The notes: generated by a model from the letters alone, not told the origin. A DNA stretch of 45,814 nt from Acetobacteraceae bacterium (GCA_019750465.1 JAIEOP010000117.1:1-45814); one strand, 5' to 3'. Counted from the stretch's first letter, positions 1-8,583 are shown. Program-made: numbers and translations.

Positions 1-162
1 AGCCTTCACACCAAACGAGTGCAGCAACTACATCACCGCCGCAGGATACGGACCAACTTGATCGGATTTTGCTCTAGCCGCTCACTCGCTCCGCCGCCTC
101 ACCCCAGGGAAATGGCCAAAGTCGAGGTAAGGTGCAACGATGAAGCGCCAAAGGAGGCCAAC

Positions 163-900
163 ATGCCCATCGGTCGTCTGCTCCGCGACGCCTTGAACAA
201 GGGTCTGCACGAGCGGGGCTACTCGCTGCGATGGCGCCCGCCACAGATCACCGGCCGCGAGATCTCGGTGACATTCGAGCTGCTGGCCTCGCACCTGATG
301 CTGACGGTGCCCCAGCCCTACTGCGTCGGGGTAGGTGCCAACGACGGTGTGACACACGATCCGCTCTACCCCTTCATCCGCGATCATGGCTGGCATGGCG
401 CAATGATCGAGCCGATGCCGGATGCGTTCGATGCCCTGCGCCGGAACTACGCCGGCCTCCCCCGTGTTGAGCTCGTCCAGGCCGCCATAGGTGTCGACGA
501 CGGCACGGCCACGCTCTATGCCGCGGAGGTCACGGACGCGCAGTCGCTCCGCATGTCGCTGCATGCGTCGTTCAGCCGCGATGTGCTCCTGCGCGCCCGG
601 CAGTGGTATCCGGACATCGCGGACCGGATCGTGCCGCACGAGGTCCCGGTCCTTCGGCTGGACACGCTGCTGGCCAAGCTTGGACGCCAGCAAGTGGACG
701 TGCTGAAGATCGACACCGAGGGCCACGACCTGGAAATCTTGCGAACCATCGACCTGGCTGCGGTCCAGCCCCGCCTCGTACTGGCTGAGCACGCGCATCT
801 GCCGCGCGCGTCGAAAGTCGAGATGGCCGGGCGCCTCCTCGCCGCGGGGTTTCGGGTCACGATGACCGATCTCGACATGCTGGGATACAGGTCCCAATAA
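163..900 (+). CDS. FkbM family SAM-dependent methyltransferase
   Basis: The protein (245 residues) has the layout of FkbM-type methyltransferases. A 'VGVGANDGV' glycine-rich SAM loop follows a helical N-terminus, an acidic 'IEPMPDAF' comes at the end of the next strand, and the C-terminal half carries 'LDTLL...VDVLKIDTEGHDLEIL', the typical FkbM signature. This family O-methylates sugars or polyketides; the substrate cannot be read here. The frame is open further upstream, but I chose the ATG at 163 because an excellent ribosome binding site (AAGGAGG, 151-157) sits five bases before it and the upstream residues look non-coding. The gene stands alone beside a transposase remnant, which suggests an accessory acquisition. 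Family assignment is secure; role is unknown. Confidence 0.85.
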   Translation: MPIGRLLRDALNKGLHERGYSLRWRPPQITGREISVTFELLASHLMLTVPQPYCVGVGANDGVTHDPLYPFIRDHGWHGAMIEPMPDAFDALRRNYAGLPRVELVQAAIGVDDGTATLYAAEVTDAQSLRMSLHASFSRDVLLRARQWYPDIADRIVPHEVPVLRLDTLLAKLGRQQVDVLKIDTEGHDLEILRTIDLAAVQPRLVLAEHAHLPRASKVEMAGRLLAAGFRVTMTDLDMLGYRSQ

Positions 901-959
901 GACGCGGTCCACAACCACCTACGGTTGAGCCGGTCCGATCGGCGCTCCTGCGCGGCTGC

Positions 960-1283
960 CCATGTCTGGGGCGCCACAGACAGGGGCTGTCGGCGACGCG
1001 CATCGGCGAGCCGATGCGGCGCGACCGGCGGCGGCTGGTCAGCGCCTTCGCCATGCCCCTGCTGACCCTGCTCGGCGCCGTCGGCGAGAGCCTGGGCATG
1101 GACCGGCTGCTCAAGTCCAACACCGCCAGGACCCGCAGCCATTCGCTGTTCCGCCAGGGCTGCATGCTCTACGATCTCATCCCGACCATGCCCGAGCACA
1201 GGCTCGCCCCCCTCACCGCCGCGTTCGCCAACGCCGTCTCGCACGCCAGCGAATTCAGCAGCTTGCTTGCTCAGCCGGAATGA
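960..1283 (+). pseudogene. IS4-family transposase, C-terminal remnant
   Basis: In the frame ending at the TGA at 1281-1283, the translation shows 'GLSATRIGEPMRRDR', then a hydrophobic 'LLTLLGAVGESLGMDRLLK', then 'RTRSHSLFRQGCMLYDLIPTMPE'. This is the recognisable C-terminal tail of IS4-family transposases. The N-terminal and DDE catalytic parts, including the Y-(2)-R-(3)-E-(6)-K region, are absent: the similarity fades around 960-985 and no matching frame precedes it. The piece cannot be an active transposase. The left boundary is approximate, and I found no clear terminal inverted repeats. It marks past insertion beside the methyltransferase gene. Confidence 0.72.
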
Positions 1284-1351
1284 GGGGATCGTTGAGGGCT
1301 GCCATAGGTCTTGCCACCAACGAGCAGGTCGCGAAGCAAGTGTCCAGCGCG

Positions 1352-1558
1352 ATGGTCATGCTCGCCGGCCATCAGGAGAATGTCGGGCCAAGACCGATAA
1401 CCATGCTTCCAGCACTCCCCTCTGACCCCGCCGCCACCGACCCAACCCAGTTGGCAAGACAGATCGTGGAGCACAGCAAGAATAGCACATATCAGACCTT
1501 TCAGCGGCTCGTGGAGGCTGATCAAAAGCGGCTGAAACGCCTCGTCGATCGCGCCTAG
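1352..1558 (+). CDS. Doubtful small hypothetical protein
   Basis: A short frame (68 residues from the ATG at 1352) begins hydrophobic and ends in a polar, charged helix-like stretch ('IVEHSKNSTYQTFQRLVEADQKRLKRLVDRA' region). Its composition is less GC-rich and more protein-like than most chance frames in this DNA, but I see no good ribosome binding site and recognise no family. It lies directly behind the transposase remnant, so it may be part of the same decayed insertion. Another in-frame ATG is at 1403. Treat as uncertain. Confidence 0.25.
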   Translation: MVMLAGHQENVGPRPITMLPALPSDPAATDPTQLARQIVEHSKNSTYQTFQRLVEADQKRLKRLVDRA

Positions 1559-1579
1559 GAAGTCAGGCGGAAGCGCAAA

Positions 1580-3010
1580 TCAGGGTAGCGCCGGCGCGCG
1601 CCGGTGCCAGTCCGTCACGCGCTGGTAGGCATCGGCCAAGCGCAGCACGGTGCCCTCCGCGAAGGGCCGCCCGGCGAGCTGCAATCCGATCGGCAGGCCC
1701 CGATCGTCGAAGCCGCAGGGGACGCTGATGGTCGGCAGGCCCAGGTAATTGAACGGCCGCGTGTTCGCCGAGACCGCCATGAAGCGGTCCCAGTTGGCGG
1801 GGTCGGCGTCGATGTCGGTCTCCGCCAGGGTCGGCACGCGCGTCTTCAGGGTCGGCGTCGCCACCAGGTCGGCCCCGCCCATCACCTCGGCGACGAAGCG
1901 GCGCAGCAGGGGTCCGCGGCGGGACAATGCCTCCACATAGGTGTGGCCAGGCATGGCATAGCCGCCATAGAGCCGCGCGCTGAGATGGATGGCGTAGTCC
2001 CCTGCCCGGCCGCGCATCCAGTTGCCGTGGATGGTCGCACCCTCCACGCGGCTGATCACCGCGGTATAGGCGTTCACCGCGCGCATGATCTCCGGCGCAT
2101 TGGCGCGGGTGACGATCGCGCCCTGCGCCGCGAGCGCCTTCATCGAGTCCTCGAAGGCGGTTGCGACCGGCGCGTCGGCGCCGTCGAGGAAGCCCGTCTC
2201 CAGCACCACCACGCGCAGCCCCTTCGCGTCGCCCGTCAACGCCGCCTCGTAGTCCGGCACCGGCTCGCGCGCGCTGGTCGGATCCTTCGGGTCATGCCCC
2301 GCGACAACGCGCAGGAACCGCGCCGCGTCGCGCGCCGTGCGCACCAGCGGCCCGACATTGTCGGCGCTGAACGACAGCGGCATCACGCCGGCGCGGGAGA
2401 CGCGGGTCTGCGTCGCCTTCAGCCCGGTGACGCCGCAGATCGTCGCCGGCAGGCGGATGGACCCGCCGGTGTCGGAGCCCAGCGCCGCCGTGAAGAAGCG
2501 GGCCGCGACGCCGGCGCCGGAGCCGGAGGAGGAGCCGCCCGTGCAGTAGGGCAGGTTCCACGGGTTGTGGCAGTCGCCGAAATGCGCGTTGTGGCCGGTG
2601 GGATTCTGCGCGAACTCCGCCATGTTCAGCGTGCCCATGTCGATGGCGCCGGCCGCGTCCAGCCGCTGCAGCACCGTCGCCGTCACCGGCGCCACGAAGT
2701 CGCGGCGGATCTTCGAACCACAGGTGCTCACCTTGCCGGCACGGTAGTACATGTCCTTGTGCATCATCGGCGCGCCGGCGAGCGGACCAGGCGTCTCGCC
2801 GGCGGCGCGTGCCCGGTCCTGCGAGGCCGCGGCCTCCAGCGCCGCCTCCCGGTCGAGGCGGATCACGGCGTTGACCGTTCGGTCATGCGCGTCGATGCGG
2901 GCCAGGCTGGCACGCACCAGCGCCTCGGCCGAGGCCTCGCCGCGGGCGAAGGCGTCGGCGGCCTCGGTCATGGAGAGGGCGGTGAGATCGGCGCTGACCG
3001 GGGCGTTCAT
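1580..3010 (-). CDS. Amidase signature family protein
   Basis: This 476-residue enzyme hydrolyses a carboxamide, probably in the cytoplasm because no signal peptide is visible. The Ser-cisSer-Lys triad of the amidase signature family can be placed: Lys85 in 'MMHKDM', the cis-Ser at 160 in 'GGSSSGSGAG', and the nucleophile Ser184 in 'GSDTGGSIRLPA'. The 24-residue spacing of the two serines is as in GatA. Length is normal. Its start overlaps the stop of the preceding small gene by four bases (ATGA), so the two are translationally coupled, like AtzG-AtzE or GatC-GatA pairs. A role in tRNA amidation is unlikely because no gatB is nearby. I infer a catabolic amidase, perhaps for a compound imported or processed by the divergent genes at 3362-6621. 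The true substrate is unknown. Confidence 0.9.
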   Translation of the reverse strand: MNAPVSADLTALSMTEAADAFARGEASAEALVRASLARIDAHDRTVNAVIRLDREAALEAAASQDRARAAGETPGPLAGAPMMHKDMYYRAGKVSTCGSKIRRDFVAPVTATVLQRLDAAGAIDMGTLNMAEFAQNPTGHNAHFGDCHNPWNLPYCTGGSSSGSGAGVAARFFTAALGSDTGGSIRLPATICGVTGLKATQTRVSRAGVMPLSFSADNVGPLVRTARDAARFLRVVAGHDPKDPTSAREPVPDYEAALTGDAKGLRVVVLETGFLDGADAPVATAFEDSMKALAAQGAIVTRANAPEIMRAVNAYTAVISRVEGATIHGNWMRGRAGDYAIHLSARLYGGYAMPGHTYVEALSRRGPLLRRFVAEVMGGADLVATPTLKTRVPTLAETDIDADPANWDRFMAVSANTRPFNYLGLPTISVPCGFDDRGLPIGLQLAGRPFAEGTVLRLADAYQRVTDWHRRAPALP

Positions 3011-3213
3011 CGTGCGGGCTCCTTCAGGTCAGCCAGCGCCGCCTCGAAGCTGCTCGGCTCGTCCTCGAACACCATGCCGGCGCGCACCGCCTCCACCTCG
3101 GCGATGAGGCCGGCCATGTCGGCCAGGCCCTGCCGCGCCGCGGCATTGGGCACGGAGACGCCAGCCCAGCGCCGGATCGCCTCCATCGTCGGCACGACAA
3201 GATCGGGTTCCAT
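3007..3213 (-). CDS. Small GatC/AtzG-like partner of the amidase
   Basis: This 68-residue acidic, helical protein ends inside the amidase start codon (ATGA overlap). Its pattern is a short N-terminal helix, a 'GVSVPNAAARQGLADMAGLIAEVEAV' helix, then 'FEDEPSSFEAAL'. That resembles the small helical partner proteins (DUF4089/AtzG, GatC fold) that wrap around amidase-signature subunits. I chose the ATG at 3213 because AGGAA lies about five bases upstream and the longer frame beyond it is arginine- and proline-rich and looks non-coding. Function as an amidase stabiliser is inferred from position and length; sequence similarity to AtzG is only suggestive. Confidence 0.6.
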   Translation of the reverse strand: MEPDLVVPTMEAIRRWAGVSVPNAAARQGLADMAGLIAEVEAVRAGMVFEDEPSSFEAALADLKEPAR

Positions 3214-3361
3214 CGGTTCCTGCTCCGCGGTTGCGCAGACTCGTGGCATCCTCGCGCGATCCGGCGGGTTCGGACAGGGGCTTTGCAAGCGCGGAGCCCG
3301 CCTTGCCGGCCCGGGGGGGCGCATGGCAGCCTCCCGGCCAAGCAAGTACCGGGGAACGTCC

Positions 3362-4501
3362 ATGAAGGTGACAGGCATCACCTGCCACGTCCTGCAGGCC
3401 AAGGTGGACAGGCCTTTCACCTCCGCCCGCGGCTGGGTCTACGGCACCCGCTCCTCCTGCGTGGTCGAGATCGCCACCGACGAGGGCATCACCGGCTGGG
3501 GCGAATGCTACGGCCCCGCGGCGGTGAACAAGGCGCTGATCGAGACGCAGTACGCGCCCCGCGTCGTCGGCCGCGACCCCTTCGACGTGGAGGCGGTGTG
3601 GGAGGACCTCTACAACCGCATCAAGGACTACGGCGCGCAGGGCTTCTCCATCACCGCGCTGTCGGGCATCGACATCGCGCTATGGGACATCATGGGGCGG
3701 GCCGTCGGCAAGCCGATCCACAAGCTGATCGGCGGCGCCTATCGCACCGAGGTCCAGGCCTATGCCACCGGCCTCTACTTCATCGACATGAACCGCCTGG
3801 TCGAGGAGGCGGTGGAGGAGGCGCTGGCGTACAAGTCCCAGGGCTTCCGGGCCATCAAGATGAAGATCGGCCTCGGCGACCCGAAGCTGGACCACCGCCG
3901 CGTCGCCGCCGTGCGCGAGGCGATCGGGCCGGAGGTGGCGCTGGCGGTGGACGCCAACCATTGCTTCTCGGTGCCGCAGGCGATCCGGCTCGGCCGCATG
4001 CTGGAACCCCTCGACCTCATGTGGTTCGAGGAACCGATCAGCCCGGAGGACCACGACGGCTATGCCGAGGTGACGCGCGCCCTCGACATGGCGGTGGCCG
4101 GCGGCGAGAACGACTTCACCCGGTGGGGCTTCCGCGATATCATCGCGAAGAAGGCGATGGACATCGTCCAGCCCGATGTCTGCGCCGCCGGCGGCATCTC
4201 CGAGATGCGCAAGATCGCCACGCTGGCCTCCGCCTTCGGCGTGGAATGCGTCCCCCATGCCTGGGGCAGCGCCATCGGGCTGGCGGCGACGGTGCAGTTC
4301 CTCGCCGCCCTGCCGGACCAGCCCCCGGCGCTGCGCCCCATGTCGCCCATGCTGGAATTCGAGCAGACACCCAATCCACTGCGCGACATCCTGGCGACGG
4401 AGCCGATCGTGCAGCGCGGGGGCATCGTCGCCGTCCCCGCCGGCCCGGGCCTCGGCATCGAGATCGACCGCGAGGTCCTCAACCGCTTCAAGGTGGCCTG
4501 A
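3362..4501 (+). CDS. Mandelate racemase/muconate lactonizing enzyme family protein (KxK type)
   Basis: A 379-residue enolase-superfamily enzyme: an N-terminal capping domain (about 1-130), then a beta-barrel domain. Mandelate-racemase subgroup residues are in place: Lys166-x-Lys168, metal ligands Asp197, Glu223 and Glu249, and the Asp272-His299 dyad ('QPDVCAAGG', 'VPHAWG'). Such enzymes abstract the proton alpha to a carboxylate, usually as sugar-acid dehydratases or racemases, using Mg2+. The start at 3362 follows a purine-rich GGGGAA. Three bases separate its stop from the next gene, a second member of the same superfamily, so they form an operon. It diverges from the amidase pair across about 150 bases. 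The substrate, probably an acid sugar or hydroxy acid, is not determinable. Confidence 0.9.
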   Translation: MKVTGITCHVLQAKVDRPFTSARGWVYGTRSSCVVEIATDEGITGWGECYGPAAVNKALIETQYAPRVVGRDPFDVEAVWEDLYNRIKDYGAQGFSITALSGIDIALWDIMGRAVGKPIHKLIGGAYRTEVQAYATGLYFIDMNRLVEEAVEEALAYKSQGFRAIKMKIGLGDPKLDHRRVAAVREAIGPEVALAVDANHCFSVPQAIRLGRMLEPLDLMWFEEPISPEDHDGYAEVTRALDMAVAGGENDFTRWGFRDIIAKKAMDIVQPDVCAAGGISEMRKIATLASAFGVECVPHAWGSAIGLAATVQFLAALPDQPPALRPMSPMLEFEQTPNPLRDILATEPIVQRGGIVAVPAGPGLGIEIDREVLNRFKVA

Positions 4502-4504
4502 CCC

Positions 4505-5644
4505 ATGAAGATCGTCGAGATCAGGGCCTATCCCACCAGCTTCCCCGTCCCGCGCGACGGCGGCGTGCGCCTCGGCATCGGGCAGGCCGTGAAGCGCGAC
4601 GCCGTCATGGTGAAGGTGGTGACCGAGGACGGCATCACCGGCTGGGGCGAAAGCCATCACGGCCGCGCCCATACCGCCATCGCCAGGCTGATCGAGACCA
4701 CGCTGTCGCAGCTCATCCTCGGCATGGACGCCTTCGACACCACCGGCGTCTGGGCGAGGATCTACAAGTTCCAGCTCGGCAGCCACGGCATGGGCGCGGG
4801 CTGCGCCATGGCGATGTCGGGCATCGACATGGCGCTGTGGGACATCCGGGGGAAGGCCACGGGCTGGCCGCTGTATCGCCTGCTGGGGGGCACGCGGCGC
4901 CCAGTCCCCGCCTATGCCGGCGGCATCTCGCTCGGCTACCAGCCGCCGGCCAGCCTGATCGACGAGGCGCATCCCATGGTGGAGGCCGGCTACAGGGCGG
5001 TGAAGCTGCGCATCGGCGACACGGTGCGCGCCGACACGGAACGCATGGAAGCCGTGCGCAACGCCTTCGGCGACGGCCTCGCGATCCTGACCGATGCCAA
5101 TACCGGCTACACCATCAATGACGTGCGCCGCGTGATGCCGGCCATGGATCAGCTCGACATCGGCTGGCTGGAGGAACCATTCCCCGCCCACGATCACCGC
5201 AGCTACCGGGAGGCGCGCGGGCTCGGCCGCACGCCGCTCGCGGCCGGCGAGAACCACTTCACCCGCTTCGAATTCACCCGCGTTCTGGAGGACGACATCA
5301 TCCGCATCTGGCAGCCGGATCTGTCCAAGGCCGGCGGCGTGACGGAGGTGATGCGCATCGCCGCCATGGCCTCGGCCTTCAAGATCCCGGTGCACCCGCA
5401 TTCCTCCATGACTGGCGTGAACCAGGCGGCCTCGATCCACCTGCTCGCGGCCATCGAGAATGGCGGCACCTTCGAGGCGGATCTCTCGAAGGGCAACCTC
5501 TTCCGCGACGCCATGGGCAGCGAGCCCTGGCGAATCGACAAGGACGGCAACGTCCTGCCGCTGGACAAGCCGGGCATCGGCGTCGAGGTCGACGAGGATT
5601 TCCTGACGGCGCACCCGGCCATCGAAGGCCCGGGCTACGTGTGA
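4505..5644 (+). CDS. Mandelate racemase/muconate lactonizing enzyme family protein (KxR type)
   Basis: A second enolase-superfamily enzyme of the same length (379 residues). It carries Lys167-x-Arg169 in place of the usual KxK, metal ligands Asp197, Glu223 and Glu249 ('TDANTGY', 'WLEEPF', 'AAGENHF'), and an Asp272-His299 dyad ('QPDLSKAGG', 'VHPHSS'). Fold and metal-dependent alpha-proton abstraction follow from the family. The KxR change and the different loop residues mean it does not simply duplicate its neighbour's reaction. It is cotranscribed with the upstream paralogue and the downstream Bug-type binding protein, whose reading frame begins around its stop. I infer successive or parallel steps on related hydroxy acids. 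Confidence 0.9.
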   Translation: MKIVEIRAYPTSFPVPRDGGVRLGIGQAVKRDAVMVKVVTEDGITGWGESHHGRAHTAIARLIETTLSQLILGMDAFDTTGVWARIYKFQLGSHGMGAGCAMAMSGIDMALWDIRGKATGWPLYRLLGGTRRPVPAYAGGISLGYQPPASLIDEAHPMVEAGYRAVKLRIGDTVRADTERMEAVRNAFGDGLAILTDANTGYTINDVRRVMPAMDQLDIGWLEEPFPAHDHRSYREARGLGRTPLAAGENHFTRFEFTRVLEDDIIRIWQPDLSKAGGVTEVMRIAAMASAFKIPVHPHSSMTGVNQAASIHLLAAIENGGTFEADLSKGNLFRDAMGSEPWRIDKDGNVLPLDKPGIGVEVDEDFLTAHPAIEGPGYV

Positions 5645-5658
5645 CGGAGGCACGAACA

Positions 5659-6621
5659 GTGCGAAGGCTCCTCATCGCCGCGGCGCTTGCGCTGCTGGTT
5701 GCCATGCCTGCCCGCGCGCAGGATTTCCCCGCCAAGGACATCCGCTTCGTCTGCGGCTTCGCCCCCGGCGGCACCTGCGACCTGCTCTCCCGCTTCATGG
5801 CGGAGCACCTGGCGCCGATCCTCGGCCAGCGCGTGGTGGTGGAGAACCGCACCGGCGCCTCCGGCAACATCGCCGCCGACATGGTGGCGAAGTCGCCGCC
5901 CGACGGGCACACGGTGCTGCTGGCGACCATGGCGCTCTACACCGTGATGCCGCAGATGCCGGGCATGAACCTGCCCTTCGACGTGGATCGAGACCTCACG
6001 CCGATCAGCAACCTTGCCAACATCACCAACGTGCTCGTCGTCTCGCCGCAATCGCCGATCCGCGCCGTGCCGCAGCTCATCGAGATGGCGCGCGCCCGCC
6101 CCGGCGGCCTCACCTATGCCAGCGCCGGCAATGGCGGCAGCCAGCACCTGGCGGCCGAGATGTTCAAGCGCATGGCCGGCATCGACCTGCTGCACGTGCC
6201 CTATCGCGGCGGCGCGCCGGCAATCGTTGATATCACCGCGGGGCGTACGGACATGATGTTCGGCAACCTGCCGGAGTTCCTCGGCCAGATCCGCGGCGGC
6301 GGCCTGCGGGTCATCGCCTATGGGGCACCCGACCCCTCGCCTCTCTTCCCCGACCTGCCACCGATCTCAGCGACGGTGCCGGGCTTCGTGGTGCCCAACT
6401 GGTTCGGCGTGGCCGGCCCCGGCAACATGCCGCGACCCGTTCTGGACCGCTGGGTTGCCGCGGTGCGCCAGGTGAACGGGGATCCCGTCTTCCAGCAGCG
6501 CCTGCGCGAGAACGGCATGACCAGCCTCATCCAGGGTCCCGATGCCTTCGGCGCCGACATCGCGCGCGAGCGCGGGCGCTGGGGCGAGGTGATCCGCGGC
6601 GCCAACATCCGCGCCGACTGA
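5659..6621 (+). CDS. Bug-family tripartite tricarboxylate transporter substrate-binding protein
   Basis: A periplasmic solute-binding protein of 320 residues. A classical signal peptide (about 1-20, 'LLIAAALALLVAMPARA' then QDF) precedes the Bug fold. Typical Bug motifs are visible: 'APGGTCDLLSR', 'VVENRTGASGNIAADMVAKSPPDG', 'YASAGNGGSQHLAAEMF', 'VPYRGGAPAI'. Such proteins bind carboxylates, often hydroxy or aromatic acids, for TctAB permeases. No tctA/tctB lies in the window, so it must share a distant permease. I place the start at the GTG at 5659, eight bases after ACGGAGG; a GTG at 5641 overlapping the previous stop is possible but leaves an atypical N-terminus. Context suggests it delivers the substrate of the two upstream enzymes. 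Confidence 0.9.
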   Translation: MRRLLIAAALALLVAMPARAQDFPAKDIRFVCGFAPGGTCDLLSRFMAEHLAPILGQRVVVENRTGASGNIAADMVAKSPPDGHTVLLATMALYTVMPQMPGMNLPFDVDRDLTPISNLANITNVLVVSPQSPIRAVPQLIEMARARPGGLTYASAGNGGSQHLAAEMFKRMAGIDLLHVPYRGGAPAIVDITAGRTDMMFGNLPEFLGQIRGGGLRVIAYGAPDPSPLFPDLPPISATVPGFVVPNWFGVAGPGNMPRPVLDRWVAAVRQVNGDPVFQQRLRENGMTSLIQGPDAFGADIARERGRWGEVIRGANIRAD

Positions 6622-6624
6622 TCC

Positions 6625-8583
6625 TCACCCCCCGCCACGCCGGCCGCGCGCCTGCAGCGCCTCGCACTGGCTGTTCTCGCCGACGCCGAGTTGGATGGTC
6701 GGCAGCAGCGCCAGCGGCGGCAGCAGCGCCGCCAGGCCCGCCGCGGCGCCGGCCCGTGCGCCCAGCTCGCCGAGCTCCGGCGCCGCACTCGGGTTGACGA
6801 GCGTGCCGGTGATCGCGATGGGTGTGGGCAGCGCGCCGATGTTGAGCCGCTTCGACTGCGTGCGGATGCGCAGGTCCAGCCGTTCCGTCGCCAGCGCCAC
6901 GCGGCCGCCGCCGGTGACGATGGCGCTGTCGGTGTCCAGCAGCAGGCTGCGCGACTCCAGCACGCCGCGCCGCAGCGCGAAATCGCCGATCAGGCACTCC
7001 ACCCGCTCGCGCTCCGGCAGGCCGAGCAGGGAGAGCAGCGCCGTGCCGAAGCGCAGCCCCGAGAGATCCACCAGGAAGGCGCTCAGCGTGCCGCCGACCA
7101 TCACCACGGTCAGCGCGCCCTCCCCGCGGCCGAGGATCTCGCCGATGGAGCGGCCCGTGCCCTCGATGCGGCCGACCCCGCCCATCGTGCCGCTGCCGCG
7201 CGCGCCGGCGGCGTTGACCAGTCGAGCGAAGTCCACGCGCCGCAGCTCGATCTCGCCGCGGGCGTGCAGCGCATCGCCCTCGCCCCGGGGCGTGAGCGTC
7301 ACGCGCGCGGCAAGCTGCCCGCCGCCGATCGGGAAGACGAGGCGCTTCACGTCCACCACGCCATCGACGATGTCGAACTGCGTCACCAGGGAGTCGAAGG
7401 GCATGCGCCGGCCCTCGATGCGGTCCGCCGTGTAGTCCACATGAACGTCGGCGGCCTGCAGCTTCGGCAGGTTCAGCGGCTCGCGCGGCAGCAGGAAGGG
7501 ATCGGCGCGCTGCTGCGCCAGCGCGCGGCGCTGCTCCGGCGTCTGGCCCGGGTCGCCGGGCCGCCCCGGCTCGGCGCCGATGAAGCCCGCCAGGTCGCGC
7601 AGGTCGACGCGGCGCGAGCGCAGTTCCGCCGCGAAGACGGGCCGCGGAAGACCGATGGTGACGATCAGCCCGCCGGCCACGTCGGTGCGGCCAATCAGCC
7701 CCTCCGCCCCCATCAGCCGCACCCGCCCCGCGGCATAGTCGAGCTGGCCGGCAAGGCTAAAGGGTGGCGTGGCCGGGAAGGGAATGCCGGAGAGCGGCCG
7801 CAGCAATTCCATGTCGGGTCCGGCGACCTCCAGCCGCAGGTCGGCGCCGCGCAGCGCCAGCGGTTCGCGCAGCGTCCCCGCGAGGGTGAGGCGCGTCGGC
7901 CCGTTCGCCACCTCCAGCCGCAGCGGCCAGGGTTGCGTCGCGTCCTGCAGCGCCAGCACGGCGCCGCCGTCGAAGCGCGCCGTCACCGGCTGGCCCGCAT
8001 AGGTGCCGCTGGCTTCACCGGCCAGGCGCGGCGCCTCTCCAGGCGGGTCGATGGTGGCCAGGGTCACGCCGAAGTCGGCACCGAGGGTGGCGATGGCGAC
8101 ATGGCCGCGGCCCTCGCGGATCAGCAGCGTGCCGATCTTCGGCCCGGTCTCTGCTCCCGCCTCGCCCGCCGGCGGCGGGCCATGGAAAAGGTAGTTGGTG
8201 CGGCCATCCTCCAGGCCGCGCGCTTCCACCTCGGGCCGGTCCAGTTCGATCCGCGGCAGGATGAGCCCGCGGCCACGCAGCCAGTCCAGCGCCTCCACCA
8301 CGGCCACCACGCGCGGGATGCGCGCGAGCCACGGGGTTGCCTCGGCCGGGAAGCCCGGCGGATTGCCGATGACGACGTCCTCCGCCGTCGCGGTGATGCT
8401 GCGACCCAGCGAGAGCCGCAGCCGGCCGATGCTGACAGGCCGCTGCAAGGCGTCGCCCAGCGCCGACTCCACGAAGGGCTTCGCCAGCGGGCCGGCGAAG
8501 GCAATGATCGCCCCGCCGAGCGCCACCAGCCCAGCCACGCCGATGCCCGCCACCCACAATGCGCGACGACTGCGCCTAGCCAT
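6625..8583 (-). CDS. AsmA family protein
   Basis: A 652-residue envelope protein. An N-terminal membrane anchor (about 10-32, 'VAGIGVAGLVALGGAIIAF') is followed by 'VESALGDALQRPVSIGRL', the usual AsmA opening. A long beta-rich body ends in the AsmA C-terminal region ('SIGEILGRGEGALTVVMVGGTLSAFLVDLSGL', 'LAIGDFALRRGVL'-like segment with 'CLIGDFALRRG', then 'NIGALPTPIAITGTL'). AsmA-like proteins are thought to bridge the periplasm and help lipid transport or outer-membrane assembly. A GGGAGG motif sits just ahead of the ATG. The gene converges on the Bug-protein gene with three bases between stops, so it is a separate unit. Confidence 0.88.
   Translation of the reverse strand: MARRSRRALWVAGIGVAGLVALGGAIIAFAGPLAKPFVESALGDALQRPVSIGRLRLSLGRSITATAEDVVIGNPPGFPAEATPWLARIPRVVAVVEALDWLRGRGLILPRIELDRPEVEARGLEDGRTNYLFHGPPPAGEAGAETGPKIGTLLIREGRGHVAIATLGADFGVTLATIDPPGEAPRLAGEASGTYAGQPVTARFDGGAVLALQDATQPWPLRLEVANGPTRLTLAGTLREPLALRGADLRLEVAGPDMELLRPLSGIPFPATPPFSLAGQLDYAAGRVRLMGAEGLIGRTDVAGGLIVTIGLPRPVFAAELRSRRVDLRDLAGFIGAEPGRPGDPGQTPEQRRALAQQRADPFLLPREPLNLPKLQAADVHVDYTADRIEGRRMPFDSLVTQFDIVDGVVDVKRLVFPIGGGQLAARVTLTPRGEGDALHARGEIELRRVDFARLVNAAGARGSGTMGGVGRIEGTGRSIGEILGRGEGALTVVMVGGTLSAFLVDLSGLRFGTALLSLLGLPERERVECLIGDFALRRGVLESRSLLLDTDSAIVTGGGRVALATERLDLRIRTQSKRLNIGALPTPIAITGTLVNPSAAPELGELGARAGAAAGLAALLPPLALLPTIQLGVGENSQCEALQARGRRGGG

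Noticed and set aside
58-68. Sequence near the window start resembling part of hairpin 1 (GATCGGAT)
   Set aside because: The shared stretch is too short to call a dispersed repeat without other copies; mentioned only as a hint.
1271-1525. 84-codon minus-strand frame behind the transposase remnant
   Set aside because: No ribosome binding site, no motif, and it overlaps the equally weak plus-strand frame; neither is well supported.
3680-5653. 657-codon minus-strand frame across the two enolase-superfamily genes
   Set aside because: Shadow of real genes: composition is His/Asp/Arg-rich and lacks any recognisable domain.
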